Shown here piece after piece: positions 41,586-51,962 of a stretch of DNA of 64,000 nucleotides. The stretch is taken from the NCBI RefSeq assembly GCF_019219825.1, contig NZ_JAHUXH010000001.1, positions 662,486 to 726,485 on the forward strand, in the 5' to 3' direction. The notes under the pieces were generated by a model. The model saw only the letters and a list, made by a program, of their open reading frames with translations, was not told where the DNA came from and searched no databases. How positions within the stretch are numbered: position 1 is the first letter of the stretch; every line of letters starts with the position of its first letter. The position numbers were made by a program, and so were the translations under genes. This DNA comes from Streptomyces sp. TRM70350. GTDB taxonomy: Bacteria > Actinomycetota > Actinomycetes > Streptomycetales > Streptomycetaceae.

Positions 41586-42635
41586 TCACGACGTGCCGTC
41601 CATTCTCCGCCGGTCCTGCTCGTCCCAGGCGCGGGTGTCCCGCGGCTCGGTGTACGGCTCGGCCTCCGGGGGATGGCCGCCGATGATGGCTCGCTGACGA
41701 GCGGTTTCGGCGTCGAACTCCAGGCCGAGCAGGATGGCCAGGTTGGTCACCCACAGCCAGATGAGGAAGACGATGACGCCGGCCATCGTGCCGTACGTCT
41801 TGTTGTACGAGGCGAAGTTGGCGACGTAGAAAGCGAAGCCCGCGGACGCGATCATCCAGATCACCAGCGCCAGGAAGCTGCCCGGGGTGATCCACCGCCA
41901 CCCCCCGACCCTGGCGTTCGGGCTGGCCCAGTACAGGAGCGCGATCATGAGTGTGACCAGGAGCACCAGCACCGGCCACTTGGCGAGCGACCACACCGTC
42001 AGCACGGTGTCGCCCAGGCCCAGGAACTCCCCGGCCCGGCGGGCCAGACCGCCGGTGAAGACCACGATCACCGCACTGATCGTGGCCAGCACCATCAGGA
42101 CGACGGTCAGCCCGAGGCGCACCGGCAGGATCTTCCACATCGGCCGGCCCTCGGGGATGTCGTACACGGCGTTCGAGGCGCGGATGAACGCCGCCACATA
42201 GCCCGACGCCGACCACACGGCCAGCACCAGGCCGACGATGGCCATGATCGAGCCGATCCCGGCGTTGTTCTGCAGTTGCTGCACGGCCTGGGTGATGATG
42301 TCCCGGCCGGCGCCGGGGGCGAACTGCTGGAGTTCGTCCAGCAGCCGGTCCGTGACGGACCTGCCGGTGACGCCCAGCAGCGACACCAGCACCAGCAGTG
42401 CCGGGAACAGCGACAGCACCGTGAAGTACGTCAGGGCCGCCGCCCGGTCGGCCAGCTCGTCGTCCTTGAACTCGCGGAGGCTCCCCTTCAGCACCGCGCC
42501 CCACGACTGCATCGGCAGCTGCGTCGGCGAGTCGGGCGCCGCCCGTTCCACCTCAGGCCGGGGCCCGGCCTCCTCCGGCGCCGGATTCGCTCCGTCGCGC
42601 TGATGTTTCCGCCCTGGGAGATGCAGCTTCGCCAT
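41586..42635 (-). CDS. YihY/BrkB-family membrane protein
   Basis: A 349-aa protein with six membrane helices and the family segments ELADRAAALTYFTVLSLFPA, LVLAVWSASGYVAAFIRASN, YWASPNARVGGWRWITPGSF and SYNKTYGTMAGVIVFLIWLW. Despite the historical labels (ribonuclease BN, BrkB) the family's activity is unresolved; it is an integral membrane protein. Long hydrophilic N- and C-termini are typical in Streptomyces. I start at ATG 42635; GTG 42641 is possible. Confidence 0.92.
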   Translation of the reverse strand: MAKLHLPGRKHQRDGANPAPEEAGPRPEVERAAPDSPTQLPMQSWGAVLKGSLREFKDDELADRAAALTYFTVLSLFPALLVLVSLLGVTGRSVTDRLLDELQQFAPGAGRDIITQAVQQLQNNAGIGSIMAIVGLVLAVWSASGYVAAFIRASNAVYDIPEGRPMWKILPVRLGLTVVLMVLATISAVIVVFTGGLARRAGEFLGLGDTVLTVWSLAKWPVLVLLVTLMIALLYWASPNARVGGWRWITPGSFLALVIWMIASAGFAFYVANFASYNKTYGTMAGVIVFLIWLWVTNLAILLGLEFDAETARQRAIIGGHPPEAEPYTEPRDTRAWDEQDRRRMDGTS

Positions 42636-42737
42636 GGCCACCGAGTAACCCGTGCGCGCCGTCCCAAGGGTGCTGGGTCACGGTGTTGTGGGGGAACGCG
42701 GCGGTGCCGTGGCTCTGGTCCGAACCACGACACCTGA

Positions 42738-42765
42738 CGAAGCCGATTCCGCGGCATCGGTTTCG
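42738..42765. terminator. Hairpin downstream of GAF-ANTAR gene
   Basis: CGAAGCCGAT (42738-42747) and ATCGGTTTCG (42756-42765) pair at nine of ten positions around eight bases. It lies about 95 bp past the stop of the ANTAR gene. Confidence 0.45.
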
Positions 42766-42858
42766 TCTGCCCTCCACGTACCCCTCCTCGTGCGCGGCTG
42801 AATCGCCTTTGTCGGCACTTCGGACATCGCCGTGTGGGCGTGGGCGGACGCGGACGGC

Positions 42859-43551
42859 TCAGCGTTCCGGGACGGCCCTGGCGCGAATGGACTGGGCGAC
42901 CTCGCGCAGCTTGACGTTGTGCGTCTGGGAGATGCGCCGCAGTACGTCGAAGGCCTCCTCTTCGCTCAGGTGGTGCCGCTCGCGCAGGATGCCCATGGCC
43001 TCGCCGATGGCGTGCCGGGTGTCCAGGGCGTGTTCGAGCTGGTCGACCGTGCGGGCGCTGGCCAGGGCCACGGCGGCGTGCGAGGCGAGCAGCCAGCCGG
43101 CCGTCTCCATCTCCGGCGTGAAGGCGCCGGGCCGGGTGGAGTAGAGGTTCAGCGCGCCGAAGTCGTCGTCCCGGGTGTAGAGCAGGAAGCCCATCATGCT
43201 GCCCACGCCCAGGTCCCGGGCGGCGGGCGCGAAGCGCGGCCACTGCGGCTGCGGCTTGGTCATGTCGGTGATCCGGAACAGCCGCTCGCCGTTGGTGCGA
43301 CGGGCGGCGTCGAAACACGGGCCCTCGCCCAGCTCGCCCTGCAACCGGTCGGACGCCTCGACCAGGTCCCCGCACGAGGCCAGTGTCACCGCGCGGCCCT
43401 TGCGCAGGGCCAGGACACCGGCCGCGTCGCACCCGTCGAGCAGCTCGACACCTCGCTCGGCGATCGCGTCGAGCGTCTCCTGCGTCGAGCCCTGCGCCAG
43501 CAGATGCCGGGCGAGTTCGGCCATATGTTCGGCAAACGCACGCCAGTCCAT
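42859..43551 (-). CDS. GAF-ANTAR RNA-binding regulator
   Basis: A 230-aa cytoplasmic protein. The GAF domain covers about 20-160 (LDGCDAAGVLALRKGRAVTL, LGEGPCFDAARRTNGERLFR, GFLLYTRDDDFGALNLYSTR). An ANTAR domain follows at about 165-225 (QLEHALDTRHAIGEAMGILR, HHLSEEEAFDVLRRISQTHN, VKLREVAQSIRA). ANTAR proteins bind paired hairpins in nascent RNA and prevent termination; the GAF domain would sense a ligand. It lies downstream of the repetitive gap and of the kinase/SpoIIE genes on the same strand. Target RNAs are unknown. Confidence 0.93.
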   Translation of the reverse strand: MDWRAFAEHMAELARHLLAQGSTQETLDAIAERGVELLDGCDAAGVLALRKGRAVTLASCGDLVEASDRLQGELGEGPCFDAARRTNGERLFRITDMTKPQPQWPRFAPAARDLGVGSMMGFLLYTRDDDFGALNLYSTRPGAFTPEMETAGWLLASHAAVALASARTVDQLEHALDTRHAIGEAMGILRERHHLSEEEAFDVLRRISQTHNVKLREVAQSIRARAVPER

Positions 43552-44342
43552 CTGTGTCCACCGTCCCGCTCGTCGTACCTTCGCGTCGGACGCCCGAAGG
43601 CCGAACGCCGGGACCCGCCCGTCCGACCCGGCTGCTCACAACGTCGACCGGTCACCGGCTCGGCTGCCCTGTCCGCAGCCTACCGCTCGCCGCCGACCCA
43701 CGTCCGCACAGCGGACCACGCCCCCACCGGCCTGCCGAGCCGCCCTGCCCACTCGCCGACGACGTGCCGCCCTGCCGACCCGCGAGGGCTGACGTGGCCG
43801 ACCGCCACCGGACCATCACCGACGCGCCGAGGGCTGCCGGGCCAGCCGCCAAGCGCCGCCCCGCCCTGCAGACCTTGGTGACGGCGTGCCGCTCTGTCGA
43901 GGTGTCGACGGCGGGGGCTTGCTCGGCCGACCGGTGCCCGGCTGTCGCCGACGTGCGGAGGGCTGGTGTGTCCGTTCGCTGCTGGGCAGCCGTCGAAAGC
44001 TGAGCTGCCAGTGCCGGTCCGCCGAGCGCCGCCCCGCCGAGCGCCGCCCCGCCGAGCTGCGCCGCCCCGCCCTGCAGACTCGGTGACGACGCGCCGCCCT
44101 GCCGACGTGCCGGGGCTGGCGCGGCCGCTCGCTGCCGGGCCAGCCGCCGAGCGGCACCTCGCCGCCGCACCGAGGCCGACGTGGCCGACCGCCGAGCCGC
44201 CCAGTCGCCGAGCGGCACCTCGCCGCCCCACCGAGGCCGACGTGGCCGACCGCCCAGACGCCCAGTCGCCGAGCGCTGTCCGCCCCGCCGGAGCCGCCGA
44301 CCCGTCGCCCGCCGTGTCGCTCCCCGCAGGCACCCCGGGCCC
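43552..44342. other. Gene-free, repeat-rich 790-bp gap
   Basis: The stretch is almost pure G and C and built from diverged direct repeats. Recurrent phrases are GCTGCCGGGCCAGCCGCC, CCGCCCTGCAGAC followed by GGTGACG, and GCCGCCCCGCCGAGC. All frames on both strands give Ala/Arg/Pro/Gly text without motifs, and the best-defined repeat has a period of 61 bp, not a multiple of three, which argues against coding. The promoter of the GAF-ANTAR gene should lie at its left edge. Confidence 0.6.
44146..44284. repeat. 61-bp tandem repeat, two and a part copies
   Basis: Copies begin at 44146, 44207 and 44268 (partial) with GCCGAGCG. The first two share CACCTCGCCGCC and ACCGAGGCCGACGTGGCCGA with few differences. 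They lie just past the end of the response regulator-SpoIIE gene. Confidence 0.8.
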
Positions 44343-45584
44343 TCAGCGCTTCCCCGCCCGCCCGTACGACTGCGCCGGAACCGTACGCTGATCGCCCGGA
44401 CCGGAGGCCCGCAGTGCCGTCCAGTCGAGGCGCAGGATTGCCAGGTCGTCCGTGTGGCGCTCGGCGTTGAGGCCGCGGACCCGGCCGATCAGCTGGTCGA
44501 GATGCTTGCCGGGGTCCGCCTCCCGTGTCTCGTCGAGGATGCGCAGCAGCCCGTCGACCCCGAGCCGCGCCCCGGCATCGCCCTCGTAGCCCTCGATCAG
44601 GCCGTCGGTGTATGCGATCAGCGCGCCGTCCGGCGGCAGCGGCACGGTCGTCGACGGCCACTGCCCGAGGCCGGGCACGATGCCGAGGGCGATGCCGTGC
44701 GGTGCGGCCACGACCTCGGCGCCGGCGGGGCCGACGAGCAGTGGCTCGTGATGGCCCACCAGGTGCAGGGTGACCGTGGCCGTCGCCGGGTCGAGGGTGA
44801 TGAGCGTGCAGGTGGTGAAGAGGTCACTGCCGGTGCGCTCCGCCGTGTGGATCTGCTCCAGCAGATGCAGCAGCCGGCGGCCGCGGTGCCCGCCCAGCGT
44901 CAGCGCCCGCCAGGCGATCCGCAGACAGACGCCGAGGGCGGCGGCGTCCGGTCCGTGCCCGCTGACGTCGCCGATGATGGCATGGACCTGCCCGTCGTCG
45001 GTCTGTACGACGTCCAGGAAGTCGCCGCCGAGCAGCGCCTGTTCCCGCCCGGGGAGATAGCGGCTGGTGGCCGTGACGGAGGCCGTGGACAGGATCGGCG
45101 TGGGCAGCAGGCCACGCTCCAGACGGGCGTTCTCCTGGGCGCGCAGCCGGCCGACCTGCAGGTCCGCGCTGGCCCGCTCCGCCTGCTTGCGCTGGACGGC
45201 GTACCGCACGGCCCGCTGCAGGAGGTCCGCGTCGACCTTGCCCTTGACGAGGTAGTCCTGGGCACCGGCGGCCAACGCGTCCACGCCCGCGTGCGACTCG
45301 GCCAGGCCGGTGAGCACGATGACCGCGGCGTGCGTGTCCGTCCGCTGGATCGCCTCGACCGTGCCGAGGCCGAGCGCGTCGGGCAGGTGCAGGTCGAGCA
45401 GCACGCAGTCGAAGTGACGTGCCATGAGCTGGACGCGTGCCTCGGCGAGCGTCCGGCAGCGCACGAGGGTGTGCGGGAGTTCCGTGTCGTACAGCAGTTC
45501 CTCGACCAGCAGGGCATCGCCGTCGTCGTCCTCGACCAGCGCGATGCGGTAGTGCGTCTCCTGCTCGACGGCTGACTCTGTCAC
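44343..45584 (-). CDS. Response regulator with SpoIIE-type phosphatase output
   Basis: A 413-aa two-domain protein. The receiver (10-130) has the acidic pocket LVEDDDGDA, phosphoacceptor Asp64 (VLLDLHLPD) and Lys in YLVKGKV. A coiled linker leads to a PP2C/SpoIIE domain with GGDFLDV, IIGDVSGHG, AYTDGLIEGY and HTDDLAIL. Phosphorylation presumably controls dephosphorylation of an anti-anti-sigma factor or similar protein not encoded here. Its GTG overlaps the stop of the kinase gene by four bases, so that kinase is the obvious partner. Confidence 0.93.
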   Translation of the reverse strand: MTESAVEQETHYRIALVEDDDGDALLVEELLYDTELPHTLVRCRTLAEARVQLMARHFDCVLLDLHLPDALGLGTVEAIQRTDTHAAVIVLTGLAESHAGVDALAAGAQDYLVKGKVDADLLQRAVRYAVQRKQAERASADLQVGRLRAQENARLERGLLPTPILSTASVTATSRYLPGREQALLGGDFLDVVQTDDGQVHAIIGDVSGHGPDAAALGVCLRIAWRALTLGGHRGRRLLHLLEQIHTAERTGSDLFTTCTLITLDPATATVTLHLVGHHEPLLVGPAGAEVVAAPHGIALGIVPGLGQWPSTTVPLPPDGALIAYTDGLIEGYEGDAGARLGVDGLLRILDETREADPGKHLDQLIGRVRGLNAERHTDDLAILRLDWTALRASGPGDQRTVPAQSYGRAGKR

Positions 45585-47164
45585 GTATGGGCCTCTCGCG
45601 CGCCGTCCGCCGCGGCGGAATGCTCAACGGGAAGGGTGAACACGACACGGGTACCGGCCGTGTGATCGGGGTCGATCCAGATGGTTCCGCCGTGGAATTC
45701 CACGACCTTCTTGCACATGGCCAGTCCGATTCCGGTGCCCGGATAGGCGTCCCGGGTGTGCAGCCGCTGGAAGAGGACGAAGACCTTCTCCTGGAACTCC
45801 GGGTCGATTCCGATGCCGTTGTCGGTCACGGCGAATTCCCAGAGGCCGTCGTCGGTGGTGCGGGCACTGATCCGGATGTCCGGGGACCGGTCGGGCCGAC
45901 GGAACTTGATGGAGTTCGACAGCAGGTTCTGCCAGAGCATGCCCAGTTGGGTCGCGTCACCGACGACCTTCGGCAGCGGATCGTGCGTGATCTCCGCGCC
46001 GCTCTCCTCGATCGCCACGCCGAGGTTGTCCAGCGTGCGGCCGACGACGTCCTCCAGGTCGACCTCCTCGTGGTCGTTGAGCACCCGTCCCACCCGGGAG
46101 AACGCGAGCAGGTCGTTGATCAGGACCTGCATACGGTTGGCCCCGTCGACGGCGAACGCGATGTACTGGTCGGCCCGCTCGTCGAGTTGCCCGCCGTACC
46201 GCCGCTGCAGCAGCTGGGTGAAACTGGAGACTTTCCGCAGCGGCTCCTGCAGATCGTGGGAGGCGACATAGGCGAACTGCTCCAGCTCGGTGTTGGAGCG
46301 TTGCAGATCGGCCGCCTGCTCATCGAGCAGTTGGCGTGACTTCTCACTGAATTCGAGTTCCTCCAGCAACCGCCCGCGCATCGATTCCACGTCGGAGCCC
46401 AACTGCCGCAGATCGGCGGGGCCGCTGACGGCGATGGGCTGGTCGAAACGGCCCTTGGCCACCTCCCGCGCCGTGTGCCCGAGCTGGCTCAGCGGAGTGG
46501 TTATCCCGCGCCGCAGCGCCTCGAAGACCAGCGCGGCGACCAGCACGATGACCAGCGCGATCCCTGTGAACGTCCAGTTGCGCAGACTCGTGGCCCGCCG
46601 CAGCTCACGAGACGCGGCCGCCCGTTCCTGCTCCAGATGCGTCTGCTGCGCGGTCAGCGCCCGGCGCAGGGCGTCGAAACCGGCCTTGCCCTCCTCCGCC
46701 CGGGACGAGGCCAGCGACACGGCACGGTCCGGGGCGGCGTTCGCGATGGGCACGGCGACGCGGTTCTGCCACCGCTCCGACAACTGCCGTACGGTCGCCA
46801 GCTCCTCACTGGCCCGCGGGTCGTCCGCCAGGAGCGCCCCCAGCCGCCGCAGCGCCTCCTTCTCCTCGGTCACCCCCCGGCCGTACGGCTGGAGGAAGTC
46901 CCGTTGTCCGGACAGGCCGTAACCGCGTACGCCGGTCTCCTGGTTGACCAGTGCGGTCTCCAGCCGTATCGCGTACGTCAGCGCGGGCAGCCGCCGGTCC
47001 ATGATCTGGTCGGTCAGCTGGGACGTCCGCGTCATCGCCCACGTGCCCAGCGAGCCGAGCACGGCCAGGACGGTCAGCGTGACGGCGACGCTCACCCGCA
47101 GCCAGCGGCGGGTGGTCCAACCGACGGTGACGTTGCGGGCGCCGGGCGGCTGCTCGGTCCTCAC
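45581..47164 (-). CDS. CHASE3-HAMP-type sensor histidine kinase
   Basis: A 527-aa membrane kinase. TM1 is near residues 20-43 and the extracytoplasmic part looks like CHASE3 (LVNQETGVRGYGLSGQRDFL). TM2 (FTGIALVIVLVAALVFEALR), a HAMP region and a coiled coil follow. HisKA has the phosphoacceptor in YVASHDLQEPLRKV, and the HATPase boxes are NLLSNSIKF, DNGIGID, and GTGIGLAMCKKVVEFHGG. The type resembles bacteriophytochrome-like kinases that work with Rcp1-type receivers, one of which is encoded just across the divergent promoter. GTG 47164 has GAAGGAG about twelve bases upstream. Confidence 0.92.
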   Translation of the reverse strand: MRTEQPPGARNVTVGWTTRRWLRVSVAVTLTVLAVLGSLGTWAMTRTSQLTDQIMDRRLPALTYAIRLETALVNQETGVRGYGLSGQRDFLQPYGRGVTEEKEALRRLGALLADDPRASEELATVRQLSERWQNRVAVPIANAAPDRAVSLASSRAEEGKAGFDALRRALTAQQTHLEQERAAASRELRRATSLRNWTFTGIALVIVLVAALVFEALRRGITTPLSQLGHTAREVAKGRFDQPIAVSGPADLRQLGSDVESMRGRLLEELEFSEKSRQLLDEQAADLQRSNTELEQFAYVASHDLQEPLRKVSSFTQLLQRRYGGQLDERADQYIAFAVDGANRMQVLINDLLAFSRVGRVLNDHEEVDLEDVVGRTLDNLGVAIEESGAEITHDPLPKVVGDATQLGMLWQNLLSNSIKFRRPDRSPDIRISARTTDDGLWEFAVTDNGIGIDPEFQEKVFVLFQRLHTRDAYPGTGIGLAMCKKVVEFHGGTIWIDPDHTAGTRVVFTLPVEHSAAADGAREAHT

Positions 47165-47235
47165 GGCGTGCTGAACTCCTTCGCCTGTGACAGGGCCGCG
47201 TCGAGGGCCCATGCGGAACGCACCTTACCCACGTC

Positions 47236-47277
47236 CGACAACAGCTGTTGTCGTGCCATGTGACGGCCCCTTAGGGT
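47236..47277 (+). promoter_or_regulatory. Promoter with 18-bp palindromic operator
   Basis: CGACAACAGCTGTTGTCG (47236-47253) is a perfect palindrome. Its last six bases TTGTCG act as a -35, followed after 18 bp by TAGGGT (47272-47277). The ATG at 47284 is six bases later, so the transcript would be leaderless. The palindrome is 72 bp from the divergent kinase start and could serve both directions. Confidence 0.6.
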
Positions 47278-47283
47278 AGTGCC

Positions 47284-47622
47284 ATGTCTGCCTCCCACTT
47301 CTCTCTGCCCAGGACTGAAGGGGAGATGACCGATCTCGTCACCGAAGCGGTCGACGAACTCGCCCTTCGCTGTGCCCAGTACGCGCTCCCGAGGGGCGGT
47401 CCGGACGACCCGGCAGGCTCGGCGCGACACGACGCCCTCCCCCAACTGCACGTGCTGGTTCAGGTGGAGCGGGCGGCCCTGACCACCAGCGGCACCTCAC
47501 GTCATACCCCTTGCGTCCCCCGGAGTTCACAGCCATGTCCGTCCCCGCCCCCACCCGCCCCTACGACGTGCTGCTGGTCGAGGACGACATCGCCGACGCG
47601 ATGCTCATCCGGGACGCCCTGA
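47284..47622 (+). CDS. Small hypothetical protein (uncertain)
   Basis: A frame of 112 codons. The first 65 have strong third-position GC bias and protein-like text (MTDLVTEAVDELALRCAQYA, ALPQLHVLVQVERAALTT). After that the text becomes random and runs over the start of the receiver gene. The well-formed leaderless promoter six bases before the ATG supports a real gene. The 3' part suggests a frameshift or lost stop, so this may be a truncated gene. No family recognised. Confidence 0.4.
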   Translation: MSASHFSLPRTEGEMTDLVTEAVDELALRCAQYALPRGGPDDPAGSARHDALPQLHVLVQVERAALTTSGTSRHTPCVPRSSQPCPSPPPPAPTTCCWSRTTSPTRCSSGTP

Positions 47623-47969
47623 CCGAGCGCGGCGCCCGCAACCTCACCCAGGTCGCCGACGGCATCGAGGCCCTGGAGTATCTGCGCGACCCGGCGAACC
47701 AGCGCCCCGACCTGATCGTCCTCGACCTCAACATGCCCCGCATGAACGGCCGGGAGTTCCTGGCCGTGGTCAAGGAGGACGCCGATCTGCGCACCATTCC
47801 CGTGGTGGTGCTGACCACCTCCTCGGCGCCCGACGACGTCTCCGGCGCGTACCGCCACCACGCGAACGCCTATGTGACCAAGCCGGTCAACCTGGAGGAG
47901 TTCGAGGAGGCGGTACGCAGCATCGACACGTTCTACCTGGACGTGGCGGTGAAGCCGCCGCGGATGTGA
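47535..47969 (+). CDS. Single-domain response regulator (Rcp1-like)
   Basis: A 144-aa stand-alone receiver: acidic pocket LLVEDDIADA, phosphoacceptor Asp64 (IVLDLNMPRM), VVLTTSSAPDD and Lys in YVTKPVNLEEF. Receivers of this subtype serve phytochrome-like kinases as phosphate shuttles. The divergent kinase at 45581-47164 belongs to that general group, so a phosphorelay that includes the RR-SpoIIE protein is a reasonable inference. CGGAG lies ten bases before the ATG. Confidence 0.9.
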   Translation: MSVPAPTRPYDVLLVEDDIADAMLIRDALTERGARNLTQVADGIEALEYLRDPANQRPDLIVLDLNMPRMNGREFLAVVKEDADLRTIPVVVLTTSSAPDDVSGAYRHHANAYVTKPVNLEEFEEAVRSIDTFYLDVAVKPPRM

Positions 47970-48056
47970 CACCCGGCGGCAGCCGCTCACTGACGGCTCT
48001 CCGTCACCACCCGGATATCTCCCTGCACGGCTCTGGGAACCTCTGCCGCGCATCGT

Positions 48057-48062
48057 TACCCT
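48057..48062 (+). promoter_or_regulatory. Putative -10 of leaderless promoter (dehydrogenase)
   Basis: TACCCT lies six bases before the ATG at 48069, with no Shine-Dalgarno. Confidence 0.45.
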
Positions 48063-48068
48063 CCGCCC

Positions 48069-49151
48069 ATGATGTCCACGGTTGTGTGGGGTACCGGCAA
48101 TGTCGGCCGCGCGGCCATCCGTGCCGTCGACGCGCATCCGTCGCTCGGCCTCGCGGCCGTGCTGGTCGCCGACCCCGCCAAGGTCGGCCGGGACGCGGGC
48201 GAACTGAGTGGACTGGGCCGCCCCCTGGGCGTCCCGGCGACCGACGACGTCTCCGCGGTGCTCGCCACCGGCCCCCGCGCGGTGGTGTACGCGGCCTCCG
48301 GGGACGTACGACCCGACGAGGCCCTGCGGGACATCGAACGGGCCGTCCGGGCCGGGGCGGTCGTCGTCACCCCGTCCGTCTACGGGATGTACGACCACCG
48401 GAGCGCCCCGCCCGAGATCAGGGAGCCGCTGCTGGAGGCCGTCGCGGCCGGTGGCGGATCCCTGTTCGTCTCCGGCGTGGACCCCGGCTGGGCGAACGAC
48501 ACCCTGCCCCTGCTGATCACCGGCCTCGGCTCGCGGATCGACGCGGTGCGCTGCCAGGAGATCTTCGACTACGCCACGTACGACCAGGAGGACTCGGTAC
48601 GGCACCTGGTCGGCATGGGGCATCCGATGGACTACCAGCCGCCGATGCTCGCCGAGGGCGTGCCGACGATGGTGTGGGGCGGGCAGCTGCGGATGATGGC
48701 CAGAGGCCTGGGCGTGGAACTGGACGGGATACGGGAGACCTTGCAGCGGCGCCCGCTGGAGGCCACCGTCACCACGCCCACCATGGGCGAGTTCGCGGCC
48801 GGTACGCAGGGAGCGGTGCGCTTCGAGGTGCAGGGCGTCGTCGGCGGACGGCCCCGTATCGTGGTCGAGCACGTCACCCGCATCCACGCCTCCTGCGCCC
48901 CGGACTGGCCGCGGGCCGCGGGCGGCGGCGCCGGAGCGCACCGGGTCGTGATCGAGGGCCGCCCCCGTGTCGAGGTCACCGTCGAGGCGAGCGACGAGGG
49001 CGGGAACCGGTCGGCGGGCGGCAACGCCACCGCTGCCGGCCGGCTGGTCAACGCCATCGACTGGCTCGCCGAGGCGGGGCCCGGCCTCTATGACGCACTC
49101 GACGTCCCGCTGCGCCCCGCGGCAGGCCGACTGGGAAGGACCGACCCGTGA
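48069..49151 (+). CDS. Dihydrodipicolinate-reductase-like NAD(P) dehydrogenase
   Basis: A 360-aa oxidoreductase. VVWGTGNVGRAAIRAV is the dinucleotide-binding motif, followed by VVYAASGDVRPDEALRDIER and VVTPSVYGMYDH. FVSGVDPGWANDTLPLLITG fits the family of 2,4-diaminopentanoate-dehydrogenase/DapB-like proteins found in actinomycetes. The substrate is unknown. The stop overlaps the GTG of the following carboxymuconolactone-decarboxylase-family gene, so the two are coupled. Confidence 0.85.
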   Translation: MMSTVVWGTGNVGRAAIRAVDAHPSLGLAAVLVADPAKVGRDAGELSGLGRPLGVPATDDVSAVLATGPRAVVYAASGDVRPDEALRDIERAVRAGAVVVTPSVYGMYDHRSAPPEIREPLLEAVAAGGGSLFVSGVDPGWANDTLPLLITGLGSRIDAVRCQEIFDYATYDQEDSVRHLVGMGHPMDYQPPMLAEGVPTMVWGGQLRMMARGLGVELDGIRETLQRRPLEATVTTPTMGEFAAGTQGAVRFEVQGVVGGRPRIVVEHVTRIHASCAPDWPRAAGGGAGAHRVVIEGRPRVEVTVEASDEGGNRSAGGNATAAGRLVNAIDWLAEAGPGLYDALDVPLRPAAGRLGRTDP

Positions 49152-49633
49152 CCCTGCGCATCGACATCCCCGAGGGAGCGGACCCCGTCCCGTACGTGTG
49201 GGGCGAGCTGGTCCCCGAGATCGGCGCGGCGGCGTCGAACTTCTCGCTGGCCGTGTACGCCCACACGACCCTGGGCCTGCGCGAGTTCGAGGCGGCGCGG
49301 CTGCGCGTCGCCCGGATCAACGGCTGCGCCTTCTGCCTGGACTGGCGCACCGAACGCGACGGGCAGAAGGTGGAGGACGACTTCGCGGAGGCGGTCACCG
49401 CCTGGCGCACCACGGACGCCTTCGACGAACGCACCCGCCTGGCCGCCGAGTACGCCGAGCGCTACGCCCTGGACCACCACGGCCTCGACGAGGACTTCTG
49501 GAGCCGGATGACGGCCCACTACAGCCAGGCGGAGATCGTGGAACTCAGCATGAGCATCGGCTCTTGGCTGGTGTTCGGCCGGCTCAACCATGTGCTGGGG
49601 CTGGACAGTGTCTGCGCCCTGCCCCAGCGTTGA
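49148..49633 (+). CDS. AhpD-like carboxymuconolactone decarboxylase family protein
   Basis: A 161-aa helical protein with the redox motif NGCAFCLDWR (Cys60 and Cys63) characteristic of AhpD-like proteins. The flanking FEAARLRVARI and FDERTRLAAEYAERYALDHH also fit. AhpD-type proteins use the cysteines for peroxide reduction; many homologues are uncharacterised. It overlaps the dehydrogenase gene by four bases (GTGA), suggesting joint action on one substrate or in a redox response. Confidence 0.9.
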   Translation: MTLRIDIPEGADPVPYVWGELVPEIGAAASNFSLAVYAHTTLGLREFEAARLRVARINGCAFCLDWRTERDGQKVEDDFAEAVTAWRTTDAFDERTRLAAEYAERYALDHHGLDEDFWSRMTAHYSQAEIVELSMSIGSWLVFGRLNHVLGLDSVCALPQR

Positions 49634-49639
49634 GGCGGT

Positions 49640-51899
<2,260 letters not shown>

Positions 51900-51900
<1 letters not shown>

Positions 51901-51926
51901 CCGCCCCGACCCGCCGCCGGGGCGGG
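51900..51926. terminator. Hairpin between pseudogene and carbonic anhydrase
   Basis: CCCGCCCCG (51900-51908) and CGGGGCGGG (51918-51926) pair perfectly around nine bases, 37 bp past the end of the carbonic anhydrase gene. Confidence 0.6.
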
Positions 51927-51962
51927 CGGACCGCACCGGCCGCCCGCCCCCTGGCACGCACG

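Noticed and set aside
43652..44661. Minus-strand frames across the repetitive gap that could be hypothetical proteins
   Set aside because: Translations are Ala/Arg/Gly repeats in several frames at once, and the 61-bp repeat changes frame from copy to copy. No ribosome binding site was found.
47161..47451. Minus-strand 96-codon frame overlapping the kinase start region
   Set aside because: It runs through the divergent promoter and palindrome with no coding bias, and would leave the kinase without a promoter.
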